This document shows, piece by piece, positions 23,584 through 31,835 of a stretch of 37,376 bases of DNA. Source of the stretch: a virus. Numbering within the stretch: the first letter of the stretch is position 1; the number at the start of each line of letters is the position of its first letter. Below the pieces are notes generated by a model that saw only the letters and a program-made list of their open reading frames with translations, was not told where the DNA came from and ran no database searches. Made by a program: the position numbers and the translations under genes. The stretch is from positions 1 to 37,376 of IMG/VR virus record IMGVR_UViG_3300031976_001012; one strand, given 5' to 3'.

Positions 23584-24990
23584 ATGGCATTTATTACTAT
23601 TACGGGGCAGAACCAAATAGCAAAAAAACAAGGCGATGGTGAAGCGCTTAATATTGCTATGTTTGTGTTGGCAAACGTGCCAGACCTAGGGAGTGAGCCT
23701 GCGACACGGATTGAAAGCATTCCTAATGCGTATGTTGTTGATCAATTGGCAGTAACAAAAAGCGGCTATGTGAATACAAATCAAGTGGTGTATTCGTTGG
23801 TCATGGGATCGAACATTGGTAACTATTCATTTAATTGGGTGGGCCTAGTTGATGACGAAGGCGTTTTGATTGCCGTTACTTATATACCGTTAACGCCGAA
23901 AACAAAAAACGACGGTGGTGTACCAGGTAACACTTTTACACGAAATTTCTTGCTTGCTTACACCGGCATTCAACAAACCACAGCCATTACTGTTCCTGCA
24001 GAAACTTGGCAAATTGACTTTAGCGCACGACTAAGCGGAATTGATGAGCGCGAACGCCTTTCTAATTTGGACATCTACGGTCATGAGGGCTTCATAGACG
24101 AAGGCTGGAAAGTCACTGGATCGGCTGGAACATACAGTGTTGCAGCGGGCATTGGTTACGTTGGCGGTGTTCGAGCCAAAAACGCCACCGCGCAGGAAAT
24201 TACAACCGCGACTTTCCCGAATGAAATTTGGCTAAACGTGAGCCTTCAGGGCGACATTTCAGACATGACCGCTGTCTGTGAATTTGTCATAGATAAAGGG
24301 CCGTTTGCTGATTATGTGGACGGGAACGGGATTACCCACTACCTAACGAAAATAGCTGATATTGATGTAGAGGGTGTGGCTAGTGATGGGCGGTTAGCTT
24401 ATGAAAGCCTTACACAGCATGAAAACAAAGATGATCCTCATAATGTAGTAGGTGATTTATGGACAAAATTGTCCGCAAAAATATGTCCAATCGGTGTTCC
24501 TCTTCCATGGCCCACTGATGTAGCGCCTGAAGGTTGGGCTGTCATGAAGGGACAATCATTTGATCCTGAAATGTATCCTGCTTTAGCGCTTATTTATCCA
24601 TTAGGAAATATTCCAGATATGCGTGGATTGGCCGTCGTTGGCAAGAAAGATTCTGACGAAATATTGAGCTATGAAGCTGATGCGGTTAAGTCGCACAGCC
24701 ACCCAGGTTCATATGTATCTAACACTGACCTAGGCAGCAGATCGACGTCAACTAATGGAAATCATAATCACGGCACGCCGGGGTTAATGATTACAGGTGG
24801 GGGAAGCGGTGTTGCTGTATTTGCCAGTGGCTTTCGAGGAGATAACTCGTCAGGAACTCATTACGCAGGTAATCACGCACACTCCGTTTCTATAGGTGCG
24901 CATGGCCACGGCTTGCATATTGCGTCATACGGGTCAGGAGAAAACACGATTAAAAACAGAAAGTTTAATTGGATTGTGAGATTAGCATAA
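23584..24990 (+). CDS. H: Tail fibre protein (gpH-like N terminus, collar-type tip)
   Basis: A 468-residue fibre. Residues 1-160 are the P2 gpH/DUF3751-like baseplate-binding domain (AFITITGQNQIAKKQGDGEA... VGLVDDEGVLIAV). The middle has a carbohydrate/beta region, and from about 300 there is a phage collar-like domain (CPIGVPLPWPTDVAPEGWAVMKGQ; NIPDMRGLAVVGK). The tip is rich in HxH (SHSHPG, NHNHG, NHAHS, HGHG), as in metal-coordinating receptor-binding fibre tips. It determines host range. Overlaps the next start (TAATG). Confidence 0.88.
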   Translation: MAFITITGQNQIAKKQGDGEALNIAMFVLANVPDLGSEPATRIESIPNAYVVDQLAVTKSGYVNTNQVVYSLVMGSNIGNYSFNWVGLVDDEGVLIAVTYIPLTPKTKNDGGVPGNTFTRNFLLAYTGIQQTTAITVPAETWQIDFSARLSGIDERERLSNLDIYGHEGFIDEGWKVTGSAGTYSVAAGIGYVGGVRAKNATAQEITTATFPNEIWLNVSLQGDISDMTAVCEFVIDKGPFADYVDGNGITHYLTKIADIDVEGVASDGRLAYESLTQHENKDDPHNVVGDLWTKLSAKICPIGVPLPWPTDVAPEGWAVMKGQSFDPEMYPALALIYPLGNIPDMRGLAVVGKKDSDEILSYEADAVKSHSHPGSYVSNTDLGSRSTSTNGNHNHGTPGLMITGGGSGVAVFASGFRGDNSSGTHYAGNHAHSVSIGAHGHGLHIASYGSGENTIKNRKFNWIVRLA

Positions 24991-25796
24991 TGACGACTTT
25001 TCAAAAAAAGACTATATCGATAGAGGTTTCACGCTTTTCTGCAGAAGGGTTTTGGCTCGGTAACGGAAAAGAGCATGTAGTAAGAGGGACATCGTTAACG
25101 CCAGGCTGCACGACCAATATCTACGTCCCTTCCAAAGATGGAGTAACGGGAAAATACGATTCGGGTAACGATACGTGGGAGGAGATTGAAGACAACTCTC
25201 AGATTGAATTTTTCGATGAAAACGGTGGGCGATATAAGTTAGGTGTTCCTGGGAAAGATATTCCCGATTGGGCAATCCACGAAACACCGCCCAATCATGC
25301 CCCTGAAAAAGAAACGGTATTATTTAAAGACGGCGGCTGGAAGGTTTTTGACATCCAGATCGGCAAACCGTTTTGGGACAAAAATGGCGTACAACAACTT
25401 GTTGTAGAATTTAATTTTACATTACCAGATGAATGCACGTTTGAAAGTCCGCCAGATGTGGAAGAGGGTTATGCCATTCTTTTGGTCGAGGGGAAATGGC
25501 AATCACTGGAAGATCATCGTGGAAAAATAGCCTACAAAAAAGACGGATCAGGTGCATTTGAAATTGAAGAACTTGGTGAATTGCCCGATAACGTAACCTT
25601 AATTGAGCCTAAACCAGAACTAACAGCGGAGGAGCTAAAAGCTAAAGCTATAGCGCAACGCGAAGCAGCATACAGAAGTGAATCTGATCCGCTTTACATG
25701 GAATGGCAATACGATAAAACGGACGAAGCAGAACAAACATGGCGCGATAAAGTCGCGGAAATAAAAGTGCGCTTTCCAATTAATGGGATGGTGTAA
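24990..25796 (+). CDS. Tail-fibre-associated protein, probable fibre assembly partner
   Basis: A 268-residue acidic protein immediately after the fibre gene. The N terminus is beta-rich (TISIEVSRFSAEGFWLGNGK). The C terminus (about 210-268) has a helical ELTAEELKAKAIAQREAAYR followed by SDPLYMEWQYDKTDEAEQTW, similar to C-terminal segments of fibre assembly proteins (gpG/DUF4376-like). Start chosen at ATG 24990 overlapping the fibre stop. It could be a chaperone or an additional fibre component. Confidence 0.65.
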   Translation: MTTFQKKTISIEVSRFSAEGFWLGNGKEHVVRGTSLTPGCTTNIYVPSKDGVTGKYDSGNDTWEEIEDNSQIEFFDENGGRYKLGVPGKDIPDWAIHETPPNHAPEKETVLFKDGGWKVFDIQIGKPFWDKNGVQQLVVEFNFTLPDECTFESPPDVEEGYAILLVEGKWQSLEDHRGKIAYKKDGSGAFEIEELGELPDNVTLIEPKPELTAEELKAKAIAQREAAYRSESDPLYMEWQYDKTDEAEQTWRDKVAEIKVRFPINGMV

Positions 25797-26471
25797 ATGT
25801 CCTGGTCGCCGCTGTCTATACCCAATCCCGCATCAAGTGCACCGGCACTCAGTGAAAGCGTAACTGTTTTTACTGTGTCGCCTTGGAATCATGGCATTAA
25901 AGAAGGGAATGGCAATCATACGTGGTTGTCGTTCCCTAATGCTGTGGATGCGGTGGCGGCTCGTGTGGACTCATCAAAAGCCATGTTCGCCATTGCCATC
26001 ACAGCGGCAAGCATGACGAATTTTGCACAGCAAGCAGCGGCGTTAAATGCAGTTTTTCCATTCAAAGAATTTGAAAAATGGCATCGACACGCCACGGCTT
26101 TAGTCTCGCTAGAGTCCGATAAATTCGATTTAGTCGATGCTGAAGAAAGCAAACAAACGATCGCTATCACTGCCCTTCCCTCTATTGCTGATCTCTCAAA
26201 ATACGTTATCAGCACAACAGCTTTGAATGAAGCCAATGCGTTAGCCGGTTCCGACCCGTTAGCCAACTTGATTACATTCGAGGCAAAGCGCCCTTCTTCA
26301 CCATCGGCTCCAGTTTTATCCGGTGGCGCTGGTTTTCGTTTTTATGCTGATTCAGACATTAAGAACGCGCTGCGCGTTAATCAACGATCGCACGCTTACA
26401 CGATTACGGCCATGGTAGTTTTTATGGGGTCACCAGCTGAATTGTCTTATTTACGGGAGTTGATGCCCTAA
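25797..26471 (+). CDS. Conserved HP1/K139-type virion protein, function unknown
   Basis: A 224-residue Ala-rich protein lacking recognised motifs. It sits between fibre genes and the hub/spike cluster and overlaps its neighbour by one base, so it is translated with the baseplate genes. A small structural or assembly role in the baseplate is inferred from position. Confidence 0.65.
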   Translation: MSWSPLSIPNPASSAPALSESVTVFTVSPWNHGIKEGNGNHTWLSFPNAVDAVAARVDSSKAMFAIAITAASMTNFAQQAAALNAVFPFKEFEKWHRHATALVSLESDKFDLVDAEESKQTIAITALPSIADLSKYVISTTALNEANALAGSDPLANLITFEAKRPSSPSAPVLSGGAGFRFYADSDIKNALRVNQRSHAYTITAMVVFMGSPAELSYLRELMP

Positions 26472-27007
26472 TGCTTGCGCTAAACGGTAAAAAGATAAAA
26501 GGCTCTGAACTCAAAATAGCCGCGACGCTGTCTCTGGCGGGTGAAGATTTGAGCGGCAGTTCGAGCATGTCCGCTCAAGCAGAGACGGGCGATAAGCCGC
26601 AAAGTTTATCTGTGAATATGGAAATCAAATTCGATAATGCAAAAGATCTAACTGATTTACTGAATTTAGCAAAAGCAAAAACCGAGCGCGGCGAACGAGT
26701 CACTTACGACGTGATAAATAATACTGCCGAGGCCATGGCGATACGCCAAGTAAGGTTTCAGGGCGACATTACTGTTCGTGAAGATGCAACGTACAATCTC
26801 TGGAAAGTCTCATTCAAACTGGTTGAACAGCGCTCAGTGTCAGAAATTGCAGAATCAAGGCAAGAAGCCACGCCAGTAACAGACCAGGCACCGGCTGGCG
26901 AAACCGTTTCAGACGATACCGCACCAACGGCCGAAGATTTGTCCAGCATGGAAAAAGTTATGAAGTGGGCCGATACACAAATTGCTGGAACAAGTGAGGC
27001 GCCATAA
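26471..27007 (+). CDS. Baseplate complex protein
   Basis: A 178-residue protein with a beta-rich first 120 residues (KKIKGSELKIAATLSLAGEDLSG; VTYDVINNTAEAMAIRQVRF) and an acidic, disordered-looking C terminus. It resembles tube-initiator-like baseplate proteins of HP1-type phages. Start and stop overlap both neighbours by one base, suggesting tight coupling with the hub protein. Confidence 0.7.
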   Translation: MLALNGKKIKGSELKIAATLSLAGEDLSGSSSMSAQAETGDKPQSLSVNMEIKFDNAKDLTDLLNLAKAKTERGERVTYDVINNTAEAMAIRQVRFQGDITVREDATYNLWKVSFKLVEQRSVSEIAESRQEATPVTDQAPAGETVSDDTAPTAEDLSSMEKVMKWADTQIAGTSEAP

Positions 27008-27699
27008 TGCGACTGAACAAAACCCTAAGTATCGGCGGCATTAAACGTAATTTAGTTGATGAACATATCGCACTGGATTTATACGCCCCTGGTCGTGCTG
27101 AATTTACGATCGTTGGTGACGACGATACGGTTTCAAAAAATCAGCTAGTCACATTTGATTTTGGCTACAGCACGCAAGATTCGCTGCAGCGCTGGTTTAT
27201 TGGTGTGACTGATCAAGTTGTGACGACGGGTGATAAGCGGGTGAAAATCTTTTGTCGTGAATTATCTAGCGTTCTTATTCACACATTGCCGCTGAATTTA
27301 CGCCATGTGTCTTTGCGTGAAGTATTGAAGGCCATTCACGAGATAACAGGGTTGGATTTCTCAACACCGGATAAAGACTACGCAACTCGCAAAGTGGCGA
27401 ATTTTTATAATTTGGGAAATGGCTATCAAGCCATGGCCGCCCTCGAGAACGTGTTTAATATTCCTGACTTCATTTGGCAGCAACAAAGCGGTGTTATTTA
27501 CGCTGGATCGTGGGCAGATTCTCGCTGGGCCAGCGTGAAAAATATGCAGCTTCCTGAAAATCTCTTTGTCGAGCACACAGCGCAAAACAGCGCCAAGGTC
27601 GCGGCATTTCCGACCTTGAGACCTGGCATTCGTATCAGCGGTAAACGCATCAATATTATTGAATTTTCTGGCAATCACATGGTGCTGAAATGGACGTAG
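27007..27699 (+). CDS. Baseplate hub protein (gpD/gp27-like)
   Basis: A 230-residue protein with the pattern of phage late control D/hub proteins: a beta-rich first half with WFIGVTDQVVTTGDKRVKIFCRE, then LRHVSLREVLKAIHEITGLDF, the small domain common in gp27-like hubs. It is shorter than P2 gpD (387), so only the core is present. It lies immediately before the spike protein, with which it would form the central hub-spike complex. Confidence 0.78.
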   Translation: MRLNKTLSIGGIKRNLVDEHIALDLYAPGRAEFTIVGDDDTVSKNQLVTFDFGYSTQDSLQRWFIGVTDQVVTTGDKRVKIFCRELSSVLIHTLPLNLRHVSLREVLKAIHEITGLDFSTPDKDYATRKVANFYNLGNGYQAMAALENVFNIPDFIWQQQSGVIYAGSWADSRWASVKNMQLPENLFVEHTAQNSAKVAAFPTLRPGIRISGKRINIIEFSGNHMVLKWT

Positions 27700-28820
27700 T
27701 CAAAACAATAAAACGCATCATAAATAACCTATTCCCTGAAATATCAGCCGGTTATCACTTGCCGATTTTTGCAGAAGTGGTTGGCGTTCGTGAGACACCA
27801 AAAGAAGGCGATTTATGCGATGAATTCCGCCCACGTTATGCCGTTGACGTACAAATACTCAATGAATACGGTGAACCAGATAAAAAATGGCCAGTGCTAA
27901 AAGATGTGATTTTGTCTGTGCCGGTTGCCGGTCATGAGATGGGCCATTTTGCGTATCCAGAAAACGGTACATGGGTTGAAATTGCCTTTGCTTATGGTTC
28001 ACCTAACCGCCCTTTTATTCGTTCGGTTTTGCCTCATCGTTTAACCATGCCAGGTCTCGAACGTGGCGAACAGAAATGGCAACACAGCGCCGCGTCTTAT
28101 CAACGCATCGACAAAGATGGCAATCACGAGCGGGTAACAGATTTAGAAATACACGATAAAAGTCTTACCCGCGTTATCGAAGCGTTAGACATAATAGAGA
28201 AATTTCACCAAAGCACCAAGAACACAAAAGCCAATGACACCGAGATCATTGGCGCGATCAAACGTATTGAAGCCTTTGGCTCTGTGGTTGTTCAATCTGG
28301 CGGCGTGATGGATTTATCTGCCGTCGATCATGTACGTATTACGACCAAAGCCAACGCCATTATCAAAGCATTGGCCAGCATCAAAACAGACGCAGCGGAT
28401 AACATCGAACATAAAGCGGGCAGCAACATTACATCGAATGCCGGCGCAAATATCGAAAGCACTGCAGGCGGTGATATTAGCAACACGGCTACCAACATAA
28501 ACAATACAGCCAGCGGCGACATAACAGAAACAGCCACCGGCACAATGGCGATCAGTGGCCAAACAGCCCAAGTGACAGGAAAAACGAGCGCATCCGTTAT
28601 GGCGCCAAGCGTATGGGTAGGAACACCAGCGCTTAACTTGGTTGCTTTGGCAGGGGAAACGGCTCAACTCGTTGCGGATTTAGCGGAAATAGTTGCTGCT
28701 CATACCCATCCATTCAGTAACAACACAGTCGGGCCAGTTAGCCAAGGTGGAGCAATAACAGCCGTTAAAACGAAAGTTGACGTGGTAAAAGCAAATGTAG
28801 ATAAGGTAGCAGGAGCATGA
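27690..28820 (+). CDS. V: Baseplate spike protein (gpV/gp5-like)
   Basis: A 376-residue spike. The N-terminal OB-like domain has VPVAGHEMGHFAYPENGTWVEI and IRSVLPHR. From about 225 to 300 there are short repeats (NIEHKAGSNITSNAGANIES; GDISNTATNINN) with the period of a beta-helical shaft. The tip carries AHTHPFS, a potential metal-binding HxH like the iron-tipped spikes of contractile tails. It pierces the outer membrane on contraction. Overlaps hub and Com-like genes. Confidence 0.87.
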   Translation: MDVVKTIKRIINNLFPEISAGYHLPIFAEVVGVRETPKEGDLCDEFRPRYAVDVQILNEYGEPDKKWPVLKDVILSVPVAGHEMGHFAYPENGTWVEIAFAYGSPNRPFIRSVLPHRLTMPGLERGEQKWQHSAASYQRIDKDGNHERVTDLEIHDKSLTRVIEALDIIEKFHQSTKNTKANDTEIIGAIKRIEAFGSVVVQSGGVMDLSAVDHVRITTKANAIIKALASIKTDAADNIEHKAGSNITSNAGANIESTAGGDISNTATNINNTASGDITETATGTMAISGQTAQVTGKTSASVMAPSVWVGTPALNLVALAGETAQLVADLAEIVAAHTHPFSNNTVGPVSQGGAITAVKTKVDVVKANVDKVAGA

Positions 28821-29011
28821 AAGATATTCGATGCGGCGGTTGCGGCCGTAAGTTAGGTACCGGAATATTTATCGAGCTGCATATCAAATGTAGCCGATGC
28901 AAAACTATGAATTTTTTGAGCGTCTCGAACGCCAAACCAGAACACCACGAGTGTCAGACAATGGGTGATACTCGTGAACACATTCCAAAAAGCAAACATC
29001 AAATTATGTAA
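28817..29011 (+). CDS. com: Com-like zinc-finger translational regulator
   Basis: A 64-residue protein with C6-x2-C9 and C25-x2-C28, matching phage Mu Com, a zinc protein that binds the leader of the overlapping modification gene and switches on its translation. Here it overlaps by 47 bp the start of a DNA methyltransferase gene, the same topology as com-mom. It starts inside the spike stop. The C terminus (after residue 33) is polar and probably flexible. Role by homology; partner inferred from overlap. Confidence 0.82.
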   Translation: MKDIRCGGCGRKLGTGIFIELHIKCSRCKTMNFLSVSNAKPEHHECQTMGDTREHIPKSKHQIM

Positions 29012-29915
29012 GTCAGACTGCTTAGATTTATTAGCAACTCTAGAAGATAACAGCATAGATTTAATCGCCACCGATCCACCGTACTTCAAAGTAAAAGGCG
29101 ATGCATGGGACAACCAGTGGAAGAACAAAGAAGACTTCTTTGTCTGGTTAGATTCTGTATTAATAGAATTGCACCGCGTGTTAAAGCCAACCGGTTCCCT
29201 TTACTTATTCGCTGGCCCTCACTTGGCAAACGAAGTAGAGCAAGCTGTGGCTAAGCGTTATAACGTACTTAACCAAATCATTTGGCGAAAACCCAGTGGC
29301 CGACATAGCGGTTGTAACAAAGAAAGCCTTCGTCGTTTCTTCCCCCAGACCGAACACATCATATTCGCAGAAAGCAAAAAGCCGATCGCTTTTCCTTATG
29401 AGTCTGTCCGATCGTATCTCGACAACGCCCGTCGCAATGCCAACAAAACACGTAAGGAAGTTGAAACAGCGTGTGGTTGCCAAATGTCTAGCCATTGGTT
29501 TGGTCGTTCTCAATTCAGCATACCGAGCGAAGAACATTACCACACAATGGATAAGCTATTCGGCGGTTCTTTAAAACCGTATGAAGTGCTTAAAACCGAG
29601 TTTGTAAAGCTTCGAGATGGCTTCAATCGCTCTAGACGAACATTCAACGTAACCAAAGGCGTGCCTTTTACTAATGTTTGGGACTTTAAGCCGGTGCAAC
29701 CTTATGCCGGTAAGCACCCATGTGAGAAACCAATCGACCTAATGAGCCACATCATCAAAGCCAGCTCGTTACCAGGTGATGTTGTGTTCGATGCCTTCAC
29801 TGGCTCAGGTTCAACAGCCATAAGCTGCATAGAAACCAATCGATCGTTCATTGGTAGCGAAATGGGAGACGATGAATTCGACATGGCAGTCCGGAGAATT
29901 TCAGAAAACTTGTAA
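28965..29915 (+). CDS. Phage orphan DNA methyltransferase
   Basis: A 316-residue beta-class DNA methyltransferase. Motif IV (TDPPYFK) lies at about 36-42 and motif I (FDAFTGSGSTA) near 276-286; a target recognition region with several Cys and His lies between. No restriction partner lies next to it, so it probably protects phage DNA from host restriction or alters regulation. No ATG is near the start: GTG at 28965 or 28974, both without a strong ribosome site and inside com, fits Com-dependent or coupled initiation. It is the last gene of the late region. Confidence 0.88.
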   Translation: MILVNTFQKANIKLCKSDCLDLLATLEDNSIDLIATDPPYFKVKGDAWDNQWKNKEDFFVWLDSVLIELHRVLKPTGSLYLFAGPHLANEVEQAVAKRYNVLNQIIWRKPSGRHSGCNKESLRRFFPQTEHIIFAESKKPIAFPYESVRSYLDNARRNANKTRKEVETACGCQMSSHWFGRSQFSIPSEEHYHTMDKLFGGSLKPYEVLKTEFVKLRDGFNRSRRTFNVTKGVPFTNVWDFKPVQPYAGKHPCEKPIDLMSHIIKASSLPGDVVFDAFTGSGSTAISCIETNRSFIGSEMGDDEFDMAVRRISENL

Positions 29916-29927
29916 CCCTTTTTATTA

Positions 29928-29958
29928 TGTTAAAATGCGCTTGTGATAATCATTATCA
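29928..29958 (+). promoter_or_regulatory. Extended -10 promoter overlapped by a perfect Fur box
   Basis: TGTTAAAAT (29928-29936) is an exact extended -10 layout (TGnTAnAAT). From 29944 to 29958 TGATAATCATTATCA matches the 7-1-7 Fur consensus at every position, within a larger palindrome (29940-29962, one mismatch). Transcription would start at about 29943, so Fur with iron would block it. No open reading frame follows, suggesting an iron-responsive RNA. Confidence 0.65.
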
Positions 29959-30090
29959 TAAGTGCATCACATAACCCACCGCACTCTTTAGCCACATTTA
30001 AACAGAACCTCCCCTGGCAAAAATAAAAAAATCCAAAAGGGATTCCCTGCGCCAAAATTCACTCCTCCTTGCCTGCGGGGTTTTTGCATT
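29944..30090 (+). ncRNA. Candidate Fur-regulated small RNA
   Basis: Downstream of the Fur-box promoter there are about 140 bases without a coding frame. They end in CCCTGC (30045-30050) able to pair with GCGGGG (30075-30080), followed by TTTTTGCATTTTTTTT. This is the layout of a RyhB/PrrF-type iron-starvation RNA. The hairpin uses one G-U pair and a long loop, so the 3' end is uncertain. No sequence similarity to a known small RNA was recognised. Confidence 0.35.
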
Positions 30091-30111
30091 TTTTTCGTGC
30101 ATTGAAACACC

Positions 30112-30165
30112 TAAGTGCCAATGAGCATCCGTCAAAGCTAAGCCCCATAAGGGGTTCAGCACTTA
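30112..30165 (+). other. Two-level hairpin
   Basis: TAAGTGC (30112-30118) pairs perfectly with GCACTTA (30159-30165). Inside the loop GCCCC-ATAA-GGGGT (30142-30155) makes a second stable hairpin. It may be a structured RNA or a DNA extrusion site; no T run follows. Confidence 0.4.
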
Positions 30166-30644
30166 ATAATCGGTTGGTGAGATTTCACGACATGTAAGAT
30201 TTTGAAGCGTTTTGACAGCAATAGAGCCTCCATTTGCCAACCTATAAACAGCGATCGTTGGCTCAAACGCTTATATATCAGGGCTTTAAAAAGTAGACAG
30301 GTAAAAAACTGTTTCCATCAACGAACAAGAAACAACGCATTTACGTCGTGGCTTATTTCCACTGAGCGCCTATGTGTAAAGGCTTACAGGCAATTGCAGC
30401 GAGTAAGGCTGCCTTTCACAACGTGGCAACGATCGATATAAGTTTTATGCATTAGCACTAATAGATAAACAGGTGCTCTATTTGAAAATAGGTTAATCCC
30501 GTCCTCCTGTCACACTAAAGAAATAGACGTAAAGCGCCGCCTCTAACTTTTCGACCAAGTAATTTAGGATTTCTTATTTATATTCAACAAGTTAGATCGA
30601 TATATGAGCGAGTGCCGGAATATATGGTTTTGAGAATTTCAAAA

Positions 30645-30672
30645 TCTCGGAGGCATAGAGGGAAAAGCGTGA
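30645..30672 (+). repeat. 28-bp inverted repeat, left copy
   Basis: The sequence beginning TCTCGGAGGCATAGAGGG and ending AAAAGCGTGA is repeated inverted at 30984-31011 with one mismatch (G/A at the eighth base). The two copies bracket about 310 bp of AT-rich, TCAC-rich DNA. Confidence 0.85.
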
Positions 30673-30983
30673 TTTCCGTTACACTTTTTATAATAAATTA
30701 AAAAATATTTATATATCATAGTGTTAGAAAGGTTTTTGAAGGTTTTAAAAATGTGATATTAGCGTGATATTGCCGTTACAAAATCACGCTTCTGTATCAC
30801 ATAAAAATCACATCAAATCACACCTAGTGTGACAGCCTTCAAAGCCACGTCATTACTGGGATAGAGGGGAATTTTCAAAAAAATCCTGTCACGCCATATC
30901 ACAAAATTATCACAATTTTGAAAACGCTCTAACTTATTGAAAATAAAGAATAAAAAAGGCATAAAAAAAGCGTGTCACAAATG
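30673..30983. other. AT-rich, iteron-like region (candidate replication origin)
   Basis: It contains a roughly 30-bp tract made almost only of A and T (about 30684-30718), and about a dozen TCAC(A/G) or (C/T)GTGA words in both orientations, for example GTGATATTAGCGTGATATT (30753-30771) and ATCACATCAAATCACAC (30807-30823). Unwinding tracts beside iterons are typical of origins recognised by phage primase-helicases such as P4 alpha. The primase-helicase gene is 1.2 kb away. Inferred. Confidence 0.4.
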
Positions 30984-30992
30984 TCACGCTTT
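30963..30992 (-). terminator. Rho-independent terminator of the repressor transcript
   Basis: On the minus strand AAAGCGTG and CACGCTTT form an 8-bp stem around a 10-base loop, and the run of seven A on the plus strand (30963-30969) gives the U tract. It lies about 60 bp beyond the repressor stop. Confidence 0.8.
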
Positions 30993-31011
30993 TCCCTCTA
31001 TGCTTCCGAGA
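30984..31011 (-). repeat. 28-bp inverted repeat, right copy
   Basis: Inverted partner of 30645-30672. Its inner end overlaps the terminator hairpin of the repressor gene, so part of the conservation may reflect reuse of a terminator-like sequence. Confidence 0.85.
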
Positions 31012-31053
31012 AATGGCAAGGTGAAAGCACCTTTAAAACTGTGCTCTTAAGGC

Positions 31054-31503
31054 TTATTGATCATTCAAAAATTGCTTGAACTGAGAAATATTGAACTTCA
31101 TTTGAGTCTCTAACCATGCAGCTTCATCTTCATTCGCGTTTGCCATAAATTCCTGAACGAGACCAACGATTCGATTAAAACGTGGGTCATCATTTTTATA
31201 ATCAGAGCGCGGTTCAGAAATTTCGAGGTGTGAAATAGGCGTATCGACAAACATTCTTCCTTTTCCGCTCACCAACCAATCAATAGAAACTCCATATTTA
31301 GCGTTTAATTCACGTAATAATTTCGCGCCTAGCGGTTTTCCTTCATAAATACTGTTCGTCACAGTACGTACAGTTACGCCCGTATCTCTTTGTATTTGTT
31401 CAGGATTTATATTTTTCTCAGCTAAGAACAATTGAAAGCGATATATTTCACCTTCTTTTTTCTTGCCTATCCATTTTTTAGGTGTTAGATTTTCATTTGT
31501 CAT
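31054..31503 (-). CDS. Prophage repressor, Xre/CI-type HTH
   Basis: A 149-residue DNA-binding protein, presumably the immunity repressor. An HTH of the phage repressor type covers about 25-85 (IQRDTGVTVRTVTNSIYEGKP; LNAKYGVSIDWLVSGKGRMF). There is no LexA/CI-type S24 peptidase, so it would not be cleaved in the SOS response; P2-like repressors behave the same way. The C-terminal part (100-149) is acidic and helical, likely for dimerisation. It is divergent from the small RHH gene with only 42 bp between, which must contain both promoters and the operators. Confidence 0.82.
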   Translation of the reverse strand: MTNENLTPKKWIGKKKEGEIYRFQLFLAEKNINPEQIQRDTGVTVRTVTNSIYEGKPLGAKLLRELNAKYGVSIDWLVSGKGRMFVDTPISHLEISEPRSDYKNDDPRFNRIVGLVQEFMANANEDEAAWLETQMKFNISQFKQFLNDQ

Positions 31504-31545
31504 CAGTAAGCCCCATTTGAAAACACAGTATAGCAGGAAAGTATC

Positions 31546-31761
31546 ATGTCAAAACATATGCCAAAAACCATCGATAAAAAAAACCCAAACGGCCTCTCTG
31601 AACAGGTCACCTTTCGCCACAGCGAGTCAGTAAAAATCAAGCTTATGGAGTTATCCGAAGAACAAAACATGGGCATTGCCGATATCTCTCGTCAGATATT
31701 TAACGAAGGTTTAAAGGCTCGTTACAACGTCATTATTCGAGGAAACCAAGTAATCGAATAA
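31546..31761 (+). CDS. Ribbon-helix-helix regulator (Cox/Cro position)
   Basis: A 71-residue protein whose residues 18-60 (SEQVTFRHSESVKIKLMELSEEQNMGIADISRQIF) have the beta-helix-helix pattern of Arc/MetJ-type DNA-binding proteins. It is the first gene rightward from the repressor, the place of Cox/Cro/Apl genes that set the lytic switch and help excision. AGGAAAG precedes the ATG. Function inferred from position and fold. Confidence 0.72.
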   Translation: MSKHMPKTIDKKNPNGLSEQVTFRHSESVKIKLMELSEEQNMGIADISRQIFNEGLKARYNVIIRGNQVIE

Positions 31762-31835
31762 TTTCGATTTAAAGAGTATTACCCAAGCAGAAACACCTAG
31801 ATATTGGTTAAACACCTAAAAAGCGAATACGACGA

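Larger units (their letters stand above)
30091..31053. other. Non-coding region between the Fur-box promoter and the repressor gene
   Basis: Nearly 1 kb without a credible gene; the one short frame at 30202-30441 lacks a ribosome site and has shadow-like composition. The region holds a hairpin (30112-30165), a 28-bp inverted repeat (30645-30672 and 30984-31011), an AT-only stretch (about 30690-30718), many TCAC/GTGA words and the repressor terminator. It is a good candidate for a replication origin or a degenerate small element. Confidence 0.6.

Noticed and set aside
30202-30441. Open frame of 79 codons on the plus strand
   Set aside because: No ribosome site, composition unlike coding DNA here (Arg, Gln and Ser-rich shadow style), and it lies in a region with many non-coding signals.
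30753-30830. CRISPR-like short repeats
   Set aside because: The TCAC/GTGA words are very short, occur in both orientations and lack regular spacing; they are iteron-like, not a CRISPR array.
31504-31545. Exact promoters for repressor and RHH gene
   Set aside because: TTGACA and TATACT on the minus strand are only about 14 bp apart, and the plus strand offers no well-spaced pair, so I do not assign specific promoters.
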